A DNA stretch of 64,000 nucleotides from Typhlomys cinereus (lineage: Eukaryota; Chordata; Mammalia; Rodentia; Platacanthomyidae). Positions 55,683 to 64,000 of the stretch are shown one piece after another (within the stretch, counting starts at the first letter, position 1; every line of letters begins with the position of its first letter). Position numbers and translations under genes: made by a program. The stretch covers positions 1,355,019 to 1,419,018 of the forward strand of contig JALPQD010000408.1 in assembly GCA_023101885.1 (NCBI GenBank), read 5' to 3'. The notes under the pieces were generated by a model. That model was given only the letters and a program-made list of their open reading frames with translations, was not told where the DNA came from and made no database searches.

Positions 55683-55700
55683 AAGCATGTAAACCATTTT

Positions 55701-55916
55701 GAAAAAGAGGCCTGTTATATATTCAACAGTAGTGAAAATAGAGCTAAATTCTTCTGTATCGTGGAAAACAAGACACATTATGATTCACAGTAGTGGGAAG
55801 AGAGCTAAATTCCTCTGTAGAATGGAAAAGGAGACCTGTTATGCATTCATAGTAGCAGAAATAGAGATAAATCCTCAGCAGAGTGGAAAGTCAATATATA
55901 ATGATTTCATCTAAAA
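55701..55916. repeat. 61-63 bp minisatellite, 3.5 copies
   Basis: Units begin at 55701, 55764, 55825 and 55886, each with GAAAA...GAGACCTGTTATG, AGTAG...GAAATAGAG, TAAATTCCTCTGTAGAATG or close variants. One frame stays open across several units, giving a repeated peptide, but no gene context supports it. Confidence 0.85.
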
Positions 55917-56287
55917 ACGTGAAGAAGTAATCTCGGCAACTTGACTATAAGAAGCCTGAAAACATCATCTAAATAAACGATTTAGGGTTATGGCAGCAAA
56001 CGCTCAGAGAATCAGCTCAGAAGATGCTAAAATGGATGCGTCTAGTGGGGCAAAATGAGCCAGAGTGAGTGGGATGAGAATTGTTTTTCATAATGAACTT
56101 TTTCACTCTTTAAATGCATGCAGGCAATAGCATGGACAGAAAGGAAAACAGGCATGACTCATCACAGCCACAATTGTATTGCAGATATTACGAGTTTATA
56201 TATCAATGTAAATAGTAGACTTTTTTTTCCCCCTCACACAGCCAAAAGTTGCTATCTTTTCTAACTGGGTTGTTTCCTCAGTGGCAT
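55917..56287. other. unique sequence, no gene recognised
   Basis: Nothing recognised. Confidence 0.45.
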
Positions 56288-56492
56288 TTGCTTTTCCTTT
56301 GAGACAGAGTCTCGTGTACCCTGATTGATCCTGAACTCACAATGTAGCTGAAAATGACCTTGAGCTTCTGACTCTTCCAGTTAGCACAGTATTGCAGATG
56401 TGTATCCACACCCTTTCTTTTTCTACACTGGGAATCGAACGCAGGTCTTCATGTTTGCCAGGCAAGCACTCTTTGAACTGAGCTGTATCTCT
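56288..56492 (-). mobile_element. ID-B1 composite SINE, antisense
   Basis: TTTGAGACAGAGTCTCGTGT, TGATTGATCCTGAACTCACA, then ACTGGGAATCGAACGCAGGT, GCCAGGCAAGCACTC and GAGCTGTATCTCTG: B1 then ID head, reversed. Confidence 0.8.
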
Positions 56493-56884
56493 GTTTTGGC
56501 ACTTACTTTTGAAAGGGATGGAAATTGAAGTTTTTTTTAGTAATTTTTCTTGAATTTCTAGTGTTAATATCAGTAAGTTGCTTGTTTTCTCTATTTCAGG
56601 AAATAGCTCATCCTTGGCTTCTCCTTAAAGTTTTTTTTTTTTTTTTTTTTATCAAAGAGTGACTTCAGCTTTTTAATGTATTTCTGGATCTATAGGAGAC
56701 ATTTTTTTTTTTTTGTTATTCTTTCTGTTTCATCATCTATAACATGCCATTCTTGGGTCATGATGGTACTCACATAAATAGAGCCCAGTGATAAACTTGA
56801 AGACTGCATGAGACTGGAAGTCTGAACATGTAAGAGAGGGAAGCTTCCAGGAAGTTGTCCTAAGAATAGTCAGAGATCAGGTTT
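56493..56884. other. unique sequence with T runs
   Basis: T runs at about 56631-56650 and 56703-56714. No gene seen. Confidence 0.5.
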
Positions 56885-57050
56885 TGACATATGAGTGTGT
56901 TCATTAAAGCTTTATTTGTGAGAAAAATGTTATCATACCCTTAATGACTATTCAGAGAGAATAGAGATTCATTCAAATGACAGAACTGTATGTAGTCATA
57001 AAGCAACATTCTAAGAATATTTACTCATATAACCATATTCCTAAGTAAAA
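56885..57050 (+). mobile_element. possible old L1 3' UTR fragment
   Basis: GTTCATTAAAGCTTTATTTG, CTTAATGACTATTCAGAGAG and GTAGTCATAAAGCAACATTC loosely follow an L1M 3' UTR. Confidence 0.35.
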
Positions 57051-57076
57051 TAAATGATTTGTCAATCTAAGATTCT

Positions 57077-57212
57077 CTCTCTCTATATATATATATCATC
57101 TATTTTGTATTTTTGACTTATATTGGATTGTGCTAATTATGTGCAATGAATGTCATTATGACACTTTCATACATGCGCACGCACATACATACACACACAC
57201 ACACACACACAC
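57077..57212. repeat. TC/TA run and (CA)n microsatellite
   Basis: TCTCTCTCTCTATATATATATAT at about 57074-57096 and a CA run at about 57189-57211. Confidence 0.9.
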
Positions 57213-57932
57213 TGTGTCTTGATCACATTCACATCTCCTTGCATCACTTGTTCGCTTTCACTCCTGCTGATCTCTTTCTTTTCCCAATCAGTCTCTCTTC
57301 TATTTTCACGTGGTTTTTTTTTTTTTTTTTTCTTGATTCCCCGCATTTTGTAAATGTTTATGTAAGGGAAAGAAAGATATGTCTCACAATGCTTGATGTA
57401 GTCTAGTCTTTGCTGGGAAGGGCCACCTTAAGGAACCTTACTTCGCTGTGTGTCTTTGTTTTCTAAGTATTTTCTGTGGAGCACAAATACATTTTGTAAT
57501 TAGGAGAAAAAGTGCTGTTTTGAAAACAAAATCAAACAGAAAATCCACCCTGGCTTATTTTTCTTGTCACCGGAGAAGACTCAGCCTTGCTGGAACTGAG
57601 ATTGTTGGAGGACAAGGAGGAGAAAAATCTTGCTGACCGATGCTATCTTTTCCATAGTTCTGGGTTTGGAAGGCTCCACATATTCTGTGTTATTTGTTCT
57701 GGCTGTATGAGGAGACTTGTTTCTTATCATCCTCTGGATTCTTCAGATTACTGCCATTTTAAAGTAGTTTACAACAGTATAGTCACTCAAACTATTCATT
57801 CTAAGGTATCAGATTTAGGAGATTTGCTCCTTGCCTTAAATCAAAGACTGCATAATTGGTAAACGAGGTAACACACCAGTTGCTAGCAATTGGAAGATTA
57901 GACTCCCTGTATGTTTTTCCTTACCTGCTTAG
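57213..57932. other. unique sequence, no gene recognised
   Basis: T run at about 57314-57331. A 91-codon ORF (57587-57862) lacks motifs. It leads to the splice-site cluster at 57908-57960. Confidence 0.45.
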
Positions 57933-57954
57933 ACAAGAGGCTTTTTGTTACCAG
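57933..57954 (+). other. candidate 22-nt microexon or recursive splice site
   Basis: A very strong acceptor tract (TGTATGTTTTTCCTTACCTG then CTTAG, ending 57932) lies 22 bases before a perfect donor, CAG|GTAAGT (57952-57960). A TGC just upstream of the AG resembles the UGC motif of SRRM4-dependent neuronal microexons. A second reading: CTTTTTGTTACCAG|GTAAGT (57941-57960) joins an acceptor directly to a donor, the form of a recursive splice site used in very long introns. A length of 22 would shift the frame. Both readings need a plus-strand host gene. Confidence 0.3.
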
Positions 57955-57960
57955 GTAAGT

Positions 57961-58355
57961 CTTTCATGCTATACTTGGAAAAGCAATGACAAGGAACACT
58001 GAAATTTATCAAAATGCTCACACCAAGCCCCAGAGGGGAAGGTGCAGCAGTGGTGCCTGTAACCCTAGTTGTGTGGTGCCTCTTTATAGAGGGTCCCCAC
58101 ATCACAGCCAGTGATGCAGAGCAGCGTGTGAGATTCCCAGAAGAGGGTAGCTTAGAAATCTGTTTTGACTCTCAAAGTGTTTAGTTCACAAGAATGTTTT
58201 CTCCCGTCTTGGGTTAGCTCAGCCACAGTCCGAGGGTGACAAGATGGCAGAAAACTGTGTTTTCCTTGGTCTTGCATTTTAGATAGCTAACTCCATGACA
58301 AGATAGATGGTAGCTAGATTTTTAGAGTGGAATCATCCGAGCCCTTAAGGAAAAG
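57961..58355. other. unique sequence, no gene recognised
   Basis: Nothing recognised. Confidence 0.45.
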
Positions 58356-58690
58356 TTTCCCCGGGCAGGAGAGATGGGCTCAGTGTTGTTGTTCCAGCAC
58401 GAGGACTGGAATTCAGGTACTAGCATCCGTGTAACAAGCTGGGCATGTTCCACTCCCACTGCAAAACCAGTACTGAGTGGGCAGAGATGGGGGATTGCTG
58501 GGGCTAGTTTGACTGCTAGCCTGACAAAACACGCAAGCTCCAGGTTCAGGCTGTCACCTTGCCTCAAGGGAAGAAGGTAGACAATGATGGAGGAGGACAA
58601 CTGATGCCCTCTCGAGTCTTCCATGTGTGCCCATAGGCATGCACACCCACACATACATGTGTGCATATAGCATACACTATCGGTCAATAA
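58356..58690 (+). mobile_element. B4-type SINE
   Basis: GGCAGGAGAGATGGGCTCAG, GGACTGGAATTCAGGTACTA, a B1-like middle (GGGGATTGCTGGGGCTAGTT, AAGCTCCAGGTTCAGGCTGT) and a CA-rich tail. The 153-codon minus-strand ORF here is incidental. Confidence 0.85.
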
Positions 58691-59424
58691 ACAAACAAAT
58701 GAAGGCTCTTTCCCTTGAAATACAAGGTCACATTTGGACAAGCCATGCCAAGCCTCCGCAGAGACATGGATGGAGTAGATCAAATCGGCTAAGGAAAGAC
58801 ACTACCCTAAGAAGCAGTGGTTAACCTAGACGTTTAAAACAACTCCCAGAGTAATTTTCACTCACAGTATCGTTGAAGGAATGGTGTTTATGGAGCCCTA
58901 AGAGAAACACTCATCAATACATAGACTCTCCAGAGCATAGGACTGGGAATAATACATAAAGGTTGTTTCAGCAATCGCATCAACCAAAACCACAAGGCAA
59001 ACACAAATAAGTATTGACTCTGCGTAGCTACCACAGGGATAAGTGCTCTCAACAGGCGAAAAGTGAGCCAGGAATCTTAAGGCTGGTGAGCCACACATAG
59101 AATACTTAACTGTAAATGCCAAGTTCTTGGACATTTCTGAATGTCCACGAAGCGGTCCTCCTGATCTAGCTCCACTAGCGCTTATGTGAACTATGTACTT
59201 GTTTACTCACATGACTAAATATGTGACCTACATTTGTCAGGACTGTTTTCTATCATCTAGAACTCAATTTCAGAGCACAGGGTAAACGCATGCACATGAC
59301 TCTCAAAGGGGTCTCTGGCTCAAAAAAGTTGATGGGCCACTGAAGTTTCTGGATATTATGCTAGAAAGGGGAGGGGTCTTATCTTCATTTTGCTTTATAT
59401 TCCTAGTTAATATCATTTGTTGGA
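58691..59424. other. unique sequence, no gene recognised
   Basis: Nothing recognised. Confidence 0.45.
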
Positions 59425-59790
59425 CACTTACCAAGTATATTTGTTTCTTCTACATAATCATGACCAAAATACTCAAGAGAACGACTTAAAGGAAGAAAGT
59501 GCTAATTTGGACCACAATTTCAGAAGTTTAGTTGACGGCTGCTTGGCTACCTGCACTTGGATGGAACACCACGGTAGAAACGTATGGTGGAGACACGTCT
59601 TCATTTCATAGTGGGAAGGAAACAGAAAAAGAGAGGAAGAAGCCAGAGATAAGAAAACCCCAAGGGGCTACATCCCTAGTGGTTACTTTCTTCTATGGAG
59701 GTCCTACCTCCTAATGTGTCCAGAACTCCCAAGACAGTATCACCACCCCCTTAGTCCACAAGACTTTTGGAAGTACACTTCCTATCTGGA
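59425..59790 (-). mobile_element. MaLR-type LTR, antisense
   Basis: ATAATCATGACCAAAATACT, GGAAGAAAGTGCTAATTTGG, TTTCATAGTGGGAAGGAAAC, GGTCCTACCTCCTAATGTGT and ACAGTATCACCACCCCCTTA follow the antisense LTR order. Confidence 0.65.
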
Positions 59791-59935
59791 CGATACCCCC
59801 AAGAATCATGCTTAGTGCATTTGTATGCATCATCTCCTTAATCCCCATCCGCTCTTAAGGAGAGTTCAGATGACCATGAAATGACCACCTAAGATGTCCC
59901 CCTTTTCCGTACTGAGCCTCCCTGTTCCCTAGAGG

Positions 59936-59984
59936 CACAGCCTGGTCTTTCTGAAATTTGCACAGCCTGGTCTTTCTGAAATTT
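59936..59984. repeat. 25-bp perfect tandem duplication
   Basis: CACAGCCTGGTCTTTCTGAA plus ATTT occurs twice head to tail with a 25-base period. Confidence 0.95.
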
Positions 59985-60089
59985 AACACAAAGGACCAGT
60001 AGACGGTCCAAATCATTGATTGCAGACTGACAGTCCCTGAAAATAGGCATTATATTTGGGATGGAAATCTGTGAAAAGGTTCCATTCTG

Positions 60090-60365
60090 CAGGTTTTATG
60101 AAAACTTCAAACCCAAAAGGGTTTGTGACACATGCTACAACATGAGCAATGAACCTTCAGCAGATTATGTTAAGTGAAATATGCCAGTTACAAAAAGACA
60201 CACCACAAGATTCTGTAGAGGCGAGATGCCACGGGTGGATAGATTCATAGAAAGTCGAAAGGTGGTAGCAGCAGCAACTGCTCTTTAGTGTGTATAGAGT
60301 TTCATTTTGGGGAGATTGCACAGCATCGTGAGTGTACTAAACACATAATAGAAAGTGGGTAAGCT
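60090..60365 (+). mobile_element. L1MB-like 3' UTR, sense
   Basis: GACACATGCTACAACATGAG, CAATGAACCTTCAGCAGATT, ATGTTAAGTGAAATATGCCA, GTTACAAAAAGACACACCAC, GATTCATAGAAAGTCGAAAG and GAGTTTCATTTTGGGGAGAT follow L1MB. Confidence 0.85.
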
Positions 60366-60505
60366 GCAGCCAAGCAGGAAGCCTCGGGCCTGTAATCCCC
60401 ACACAGAGGAAGGTGAGGTGAAAGGATTTCGGGGAATCCTAGGCCCATGTGGGCTACACTGAGTTCCAGGAGTGTCTGGGATGGACTCTGCCTTTAAAAA
60501 AGCGT
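60366..60505 (+). mobile_element. B1 SINE, diverged
   Basis: GCCTCGGGCCTGTAATCCCC, AGAGGAAGGTGAGGTGAAAG, CATGTGGGCTACACTGAGTT and GACTCTGCCTTTAAAAAAG. Confidence 0.7.
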
Positions 60506-60834
60506 TTAAGGTGACGACGGTTACATGTCTGTTACCACAAGTAAAACTAACTTAGAAAGATGAGCTCCAGAGTAAACTCTGGGAATGTTTCAGGTCGTTC
60601 AGTGGAAGGGGCCTTTGCCGGGGCAGGCTGGGTGTGGCCAGAAGGTCCTTTTGGGGAATGCTGAGTCCCTGGGCCACGCCTAGCACCCAGCTATATGCTG
60701 AAGCCTCGGAGAAGCTGCCCCGGGGTCAGTCAGCTCCCAAGAAGAGAACTGGAGAGATTGAGGAGCAAGTCATGTGAATTCTGGCCAAAGTCTCCTTTGG
60801 CTTCTCTTTAGCAATGCACGCAGCTTTCCCCAGC

Positions 60835-61190
60835 CAAGGTGTGCGACACGCGCGCCCTGGACGAGCCTCCCGCAGCAAAGAGTTTCGCTCTTCCAATACC
60901 ACCGACGCTTGCTCCCAGAGCTCCTCGGAAGCCATGCTACTCACGGCAGGTCAGGGACCCCAGGAAACCTCCACCCAGAAAGGAGCAAGGTCATCAAAAT
61001 GAATTGCTGAGTCTCCAAGCGGCTCTGAATGAATTCACAGCGGTGCGCCAGCTCGGGCGGCCCGGGAGCTTGGAATAGTCGCAGGGGTGACCTGGTGCCG
61101 GTCCAACCCAAACAGATTTCTCACAGCCGCACAGGCTTCCAGGACAGCCAGAGCAGCATTGTGTCCAACAAACGAGGCCTCTGTCGGGAC
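60835..61190. promoter_or_regulatory. CpG-rich unique block, candidate small CpG island
   Basis: About 18 CpGs occur in 60840-61080 and about five more by 61190, in repeat-free DNA of roughly 58 percent GC. I estimate an observed/expected ratio near 0.9 by hand count. Three short plus-strand frames are open together over 60814-61010, as GC-rich DNA often is. No transcript structure was established. Confidence 0.45.
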
Positions 61191-61439
61191 AAAGGGGGCT
61201 CTTAGAACTCATTCTGCCTTGGCTGCTTCACACCCAGAAAGAGCCAGGGGACGTCTTTTGTGAAGCCTGGGAAAACAAAAGCGATTCATTTCACCGTGCA
61301 CCAGCACTACATTCTTTGTGACCAGCCAATGCGGGGAGCCCTCGCAGCCAGCCCCCCTTCCAGGGCTGCTTCCCCAGAGCCCGCTGAGGGCCCGGGACTA
61401 TTCTGGGGACAGATCACACGTCGCCCGAGTTAATCCCCC

Positions 61440-61562
61440 AACAAAGCTATGATGAAGGGATTATCCCCACTGAAGTCATGTGGAAACTGAGACGGGAGAG
61501 GGCAAGGTCACTCAGCTAGTGACCAACAGTAGCGCCAGAACTGCTACCAATGTTCAGATGAC
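61440..61562 (-). mobile_element. MIR SINE, antisense
   Basis: GGGATTATCCCCACTGAAGT, GGAAACTGAGACGGGAGAGG and AAGGTCACTCAGCTAGTGAC are antisense MIR core. Confidence 0.85.
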
Positions 61563-62094
61563 CGCTGTCCCCAACGTGTCCCCTTCACACAAGGTTCTCT
61601 CATCTCCATGGTGTGGGAAAGTCGTGAATGGTCCCCTTCAATGAAGGCATATGCTAGCTTGAACAGGAAAGACAGGAGGGGACTGTATTTCACGGACATT
61701 ATTCTTTCAAGATACACAGAAAATTCCTGCTTTTAATAAGAGGATGTTTATATGGACATTTGTGGGGAAAAGACTGTTAATTAAAAAAATGGAGGTCAAG
61801 GTGTCTAACGATAACGAGCCACTGGCTGGCTATGTCTCCAGTGTTAATCCTGGAAGGGTCAGAAGCTCCAGCTGCATAGACTCCCAACTGCAAGTTAGTT
61901 TCAATCCTAATGATAGTATTCCTATGTACAAATGTACAGTCACCTTTCACCATCCAGGTCCCTAGCTAGGCATTTGTGATCTTACCTAAGGAGGACCTAG
62001 GCAGCTGACTCCTCTTCCCTTACGGTGTCACTCTGGGTCCTGAATGAGTCAGCCTGCCATTACAGGGTGTCAGATGTCCACAGCTCCTGCTGCC
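61563..62094. other. unique sequence, no gene recognised
   Basis: A 73-codon ORF without motifs. Nothing else seen. Confidence 0.45.
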
Positions 62095-62440
62095 ATAGCA
62101 AATGCCTAACATAAGCTACTTGAAAGGAGAAAGGCTGTTTAGATTCACCGTGTCAGAAGTTTGACTTGACATTCAGTCATCCTGTTACTTGGGTCCACAG
62201 TAGCACTGGACCTCGATGGTGGGCTTGCATGGTAGAGGAGGTGTGATCAGCTTGTGGAGACTGGGGAAGAGGATGAGAGAAAGGGTCTCAAAAATCCTCT
62301 CCAAAGACATCCCCCTGACCTCACTTCAATCCACTCAATCAGCTCTTCCAGGGACCAACTACCTCCCACAAGTACTACAAGTTAGCTATCAAATCTTTAA
62401 CCTTTGGGTGTATCTGAAATTCAGCCATAACATATGCCAA
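62095..62440 (-). mobile_element. MaLR-type LTR, antisense
   Basis: GCTGCCATAGCAAATGCCTA, GAAAGGAGAAAGGCTGTTTA, CTCTCCAAAGACATCCCCCT, GACCAACTACCTCCCACAAG. Same order as 59425 and 35380. Confidence 0.6.
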
Positions 62441-62641
62441 ATGAGAAGCTCCGTGGTACGGAATGCGGGAGTCTACAATTCCCCTTCACAAATTCCCCAA
62501 GGGCGTACCATTGATTGATCAGTCCCTAACCTCCCTGCACAGCCACTTCCCATCTACTAACCACTTGTGTGACATGTTCCACTGACATGTTAGACAGAAT
62601 CCAAACACTGGCTGATAAAAATCAGGTCTTTAAGGGCACCG

Positions 62642-62985
62642 GAAAATGGCCGAGCAGATAATACTTCTTACTGTGCAAATATGAGGATCTGAGTTTCAAT
62701 TTCCAATACATTAAGAAAAAGTTAGATATAGTCATGTCTACCTGAAACCCTAGCGTTGATGGAGACAGAGATAGAAGGAACATTGGGACTTGCAAGCCTC
62801 TAGCCTAGCTCCAGGTTCAGTGTGAGACCCCGTGTCAAAAGTAAAAAGGTGGAGAGTAAGAACAAGACACTCAGTGTCCTCTTCTGTCCTCCTCCAGTGT
62901 ACAAAGGTGTGCATACCCACATGCACATTTTACTCATATGTCACACGCATACAACACACACAAACACATATATACCAAGCAAACT
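62642..62985 (+). mobile_element. B4-type SINE
   Basis: AAATGGCCGAGCAGATAATA, GATCTGAGTTTCAATTTCCA, a B1-like middle, GCTCCAGGTTCAGTGTGAGA, CCCGTGTCAAAAGTAAAAAG and a CA-rich tail. Confidence 0.85.
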
Positions 62986-63002
62986 AACAAATCGGGTTTT
63001 TT

Positions 63003-63059
63003 TAAAAAAATTTTTTTATTATTATTAATTCAACTGTGTGCATATGCGTGTGTATGTGC

Positions 63060-63108
<49 letters not shown>

Positions 63109-63295
63109 TGTGTATGTGTAGAACCACGGACGAATTCGCGGACCACCATGGATTCACAGGCTCCGCCCTACCAGGACCAGAAGCGCAGGCCGCCCCCGCT
63201 TCTGCCTGGCGTCTATACGTGGGATCTGGGTTCCGAACTCAGGGCCTTCCGCCTGCAAGGGGGAGGCTTAACCCCTGAGCCACCTCTCCAGCCCT
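63003..63295 (-). mobile_element. young B2-superfamily SINE with target duplication
   Basis: Antisense copy of the 6372/8050/28109 family with a 40-base GT run (about 63067-63108) in its tail region. Flanks ACAAATCGGGTTTTT (62988-63002) and ACAAATCGGTTTTT (63296-63309) are a near-perfect duplication. It lacks a stretch of the GC-rich body present in 8050 (the part before GGATTCACAGG). Confidence 0.93.
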
Positions 63296-63345
63296 ACAAA
63301 TCGGTTTTTAAAGTGCCTCAAGTTTTCCAATTCTAGTTTTTTTTT

Positions 63346-63505
63346 TTTCTGGGGGGGGGGGAGATCAGATAACATGTAATTGTGGTTAAATCATTGTCTC
63401 TTCAGCTCTCACTTTCTGGAAATAATTTGGGAGCAAGATCATGAATTAATAACTAAAAAGCCAAAGCTTTAAGAAAGAAAGGAGAAAAAAAAAAAAAAAA
63501 AAGAT
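63346..63505. repeat. poly(T), poly(G) and poly(A) runs
   Basis: T then G run at about 63336-63361 and an A run at about 63485-63502. No element body recognised. Confidence 0.8.
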
Positions 63506-63574
63506 CCAGAAAGGGAGTGAAGAGAGAGCACAATTATCTCAGACCTAAAGCAAAATTTATCACCTGGCTGTCAA

Positions 63575-63665
63575 TCCATTTCCCAGGATTTCTTGAGCAC
63601 CTGCTATTTGTTGAAGTACTAGTTGCTGGAGATAGGGCAGTATGTCCATTCGGGATGTATCAGAA
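63575..63665 (-). mobile_element. L2 3' fragment, antisense
   Basis: TTTCTTGAGCACCTGCTATT, TGTTGAAGTACTAGTTGCTG and GAGATAGGGCAGTATGTCC match the antisense L2 end. Confidence 0.6.
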
Positions 63666-64000
63666 AATGGATGGTTCTCAAGAGCTAATGGAGGGAGTCT
63701 TTGCAATGGTATATCTAGAGCTGCTGTAGGAAGTGGGGGAGACCCAGCCAGAAGCACCAGGAAGTTGCTTCCTCTGCTAAGCCTAGAGTGGCGAGGAAGG
63801 CAACAGCTAAAGGAACTAGGTGAAGAATGATGGGGTTTTTGCAGAAGGCAGCTCTGACCTTGGGTGGGGGAACACAGTAACTGCCAAATCTTGACCCACT
63901 GATGAGGAATGGGGGTGTGAGTCAAATACTCCTGATATTAATGAACCTTATAGAAACTGAAGAGAAGCATGCAAAGACACAGTTCTTAAAACTTTTAAGA
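63666..64000. other. unique sequence, no gene recognised
   Basis: A 121-codon minus-strand ORF overlaps the L2 fragment and is not supported as a gene. Confidence 0.45.

Noticed and set aside
58322..58783. 153-codon minus-strand ORF, the longest in the window
   Set aside because: It lies almost wholly over a sense B4 SINE and has no known domain.
62938..63336. 132-codon ORF near the right end
   Set aside because: It runs through the GT tail and body of a young SINE; the same peptide pieces appear at the other SINE copies.

Overview
This is nuclear DNA from a rodent. The repeats place it: monomeric B1 (7SL-derived) SINEs, ID/B4-type tRNA-B1 composite SINEs, a B2-superfamily tRNA-derived SINE, rodent-type L1 3' UTRs, MaLR-type LTRs and URR1-like DNA transposons sit on a background of ancient mammalian repeats (MIR, L2, MER20, L1MA/L1MB/L1ME). 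The youngest SINE opens with a B2-like GGGGCTGGAGAG head but has a body unlike mouse or rat B2. I therefore infer a non-murid rodent, probably myomorph, and cannot name the species.

I find no intact protein-coding gene, rRNA, real tRNA or CRISPR array. Most ORFs of 60 aa or more run through microsatellites or SINEs, or lack any recognisable domain. The window looks like intron or intergenic DNA, roughly half interspersed repeats. Three places could belong to a plus-strand gene. The first is 46777-46876, a 100-bp open block with a strong 3' splice site, a good donor, three N-glycosylation sequons and high CpG. The second is 57933-57960, a 22-nt microexon-like block or recursive splice site with a consensus donor. 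The third is 591-638, much weaker.

Layout. 1-6700: mostly unique DNA with a MaLR LTR, a B4, SINE/microsatellite pairs, a MIR and a URR1 split by a young SINE. 7650-8350: a SINE cluster. 10000-16300: an L1 3' UTR nested in an older L1, a B4, an L1MA split by a SINE, a (TCCCC)n tract and another L1 3' UTR. 16300-24700: mostly unique, with a MIR, two hAT-like elements and ID/B1/B4 SINEs. 24500-28600: a candidate regulatory cluster, MER20, L1ME, B4, L1 and a young SINE. 28800-35800: dense LTR, L1, MIR and L2. 35900-43000: mixed ancient L2, L1MB and MIR. 43600-45450: MaLR and a solo LTR nested in a B1. 45450-51150: the most gene-like part, with candidate exons, a candidate conserved noncoding block and an LTR-derived retroposon. 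51200-55900: a long polypyrimidine microsatellite, AT-rich unique DNA, a compact chimeric L1-like insertion and a minisatellite. 56000-64000: SINEs, a microexon candidate, L1MB, a CpG-rich unique block, a MIR and a final young SINE.

The clearest direct evidence is the set of target-site duplications. They date and orient a 430-bp hAT-like MITE family (seven copies), four young SINEs, a solo LTR, a poly(T)-only insertion, an LTR-derived polyadenylated retroposon and the 748-bp chimeric L1-like element.
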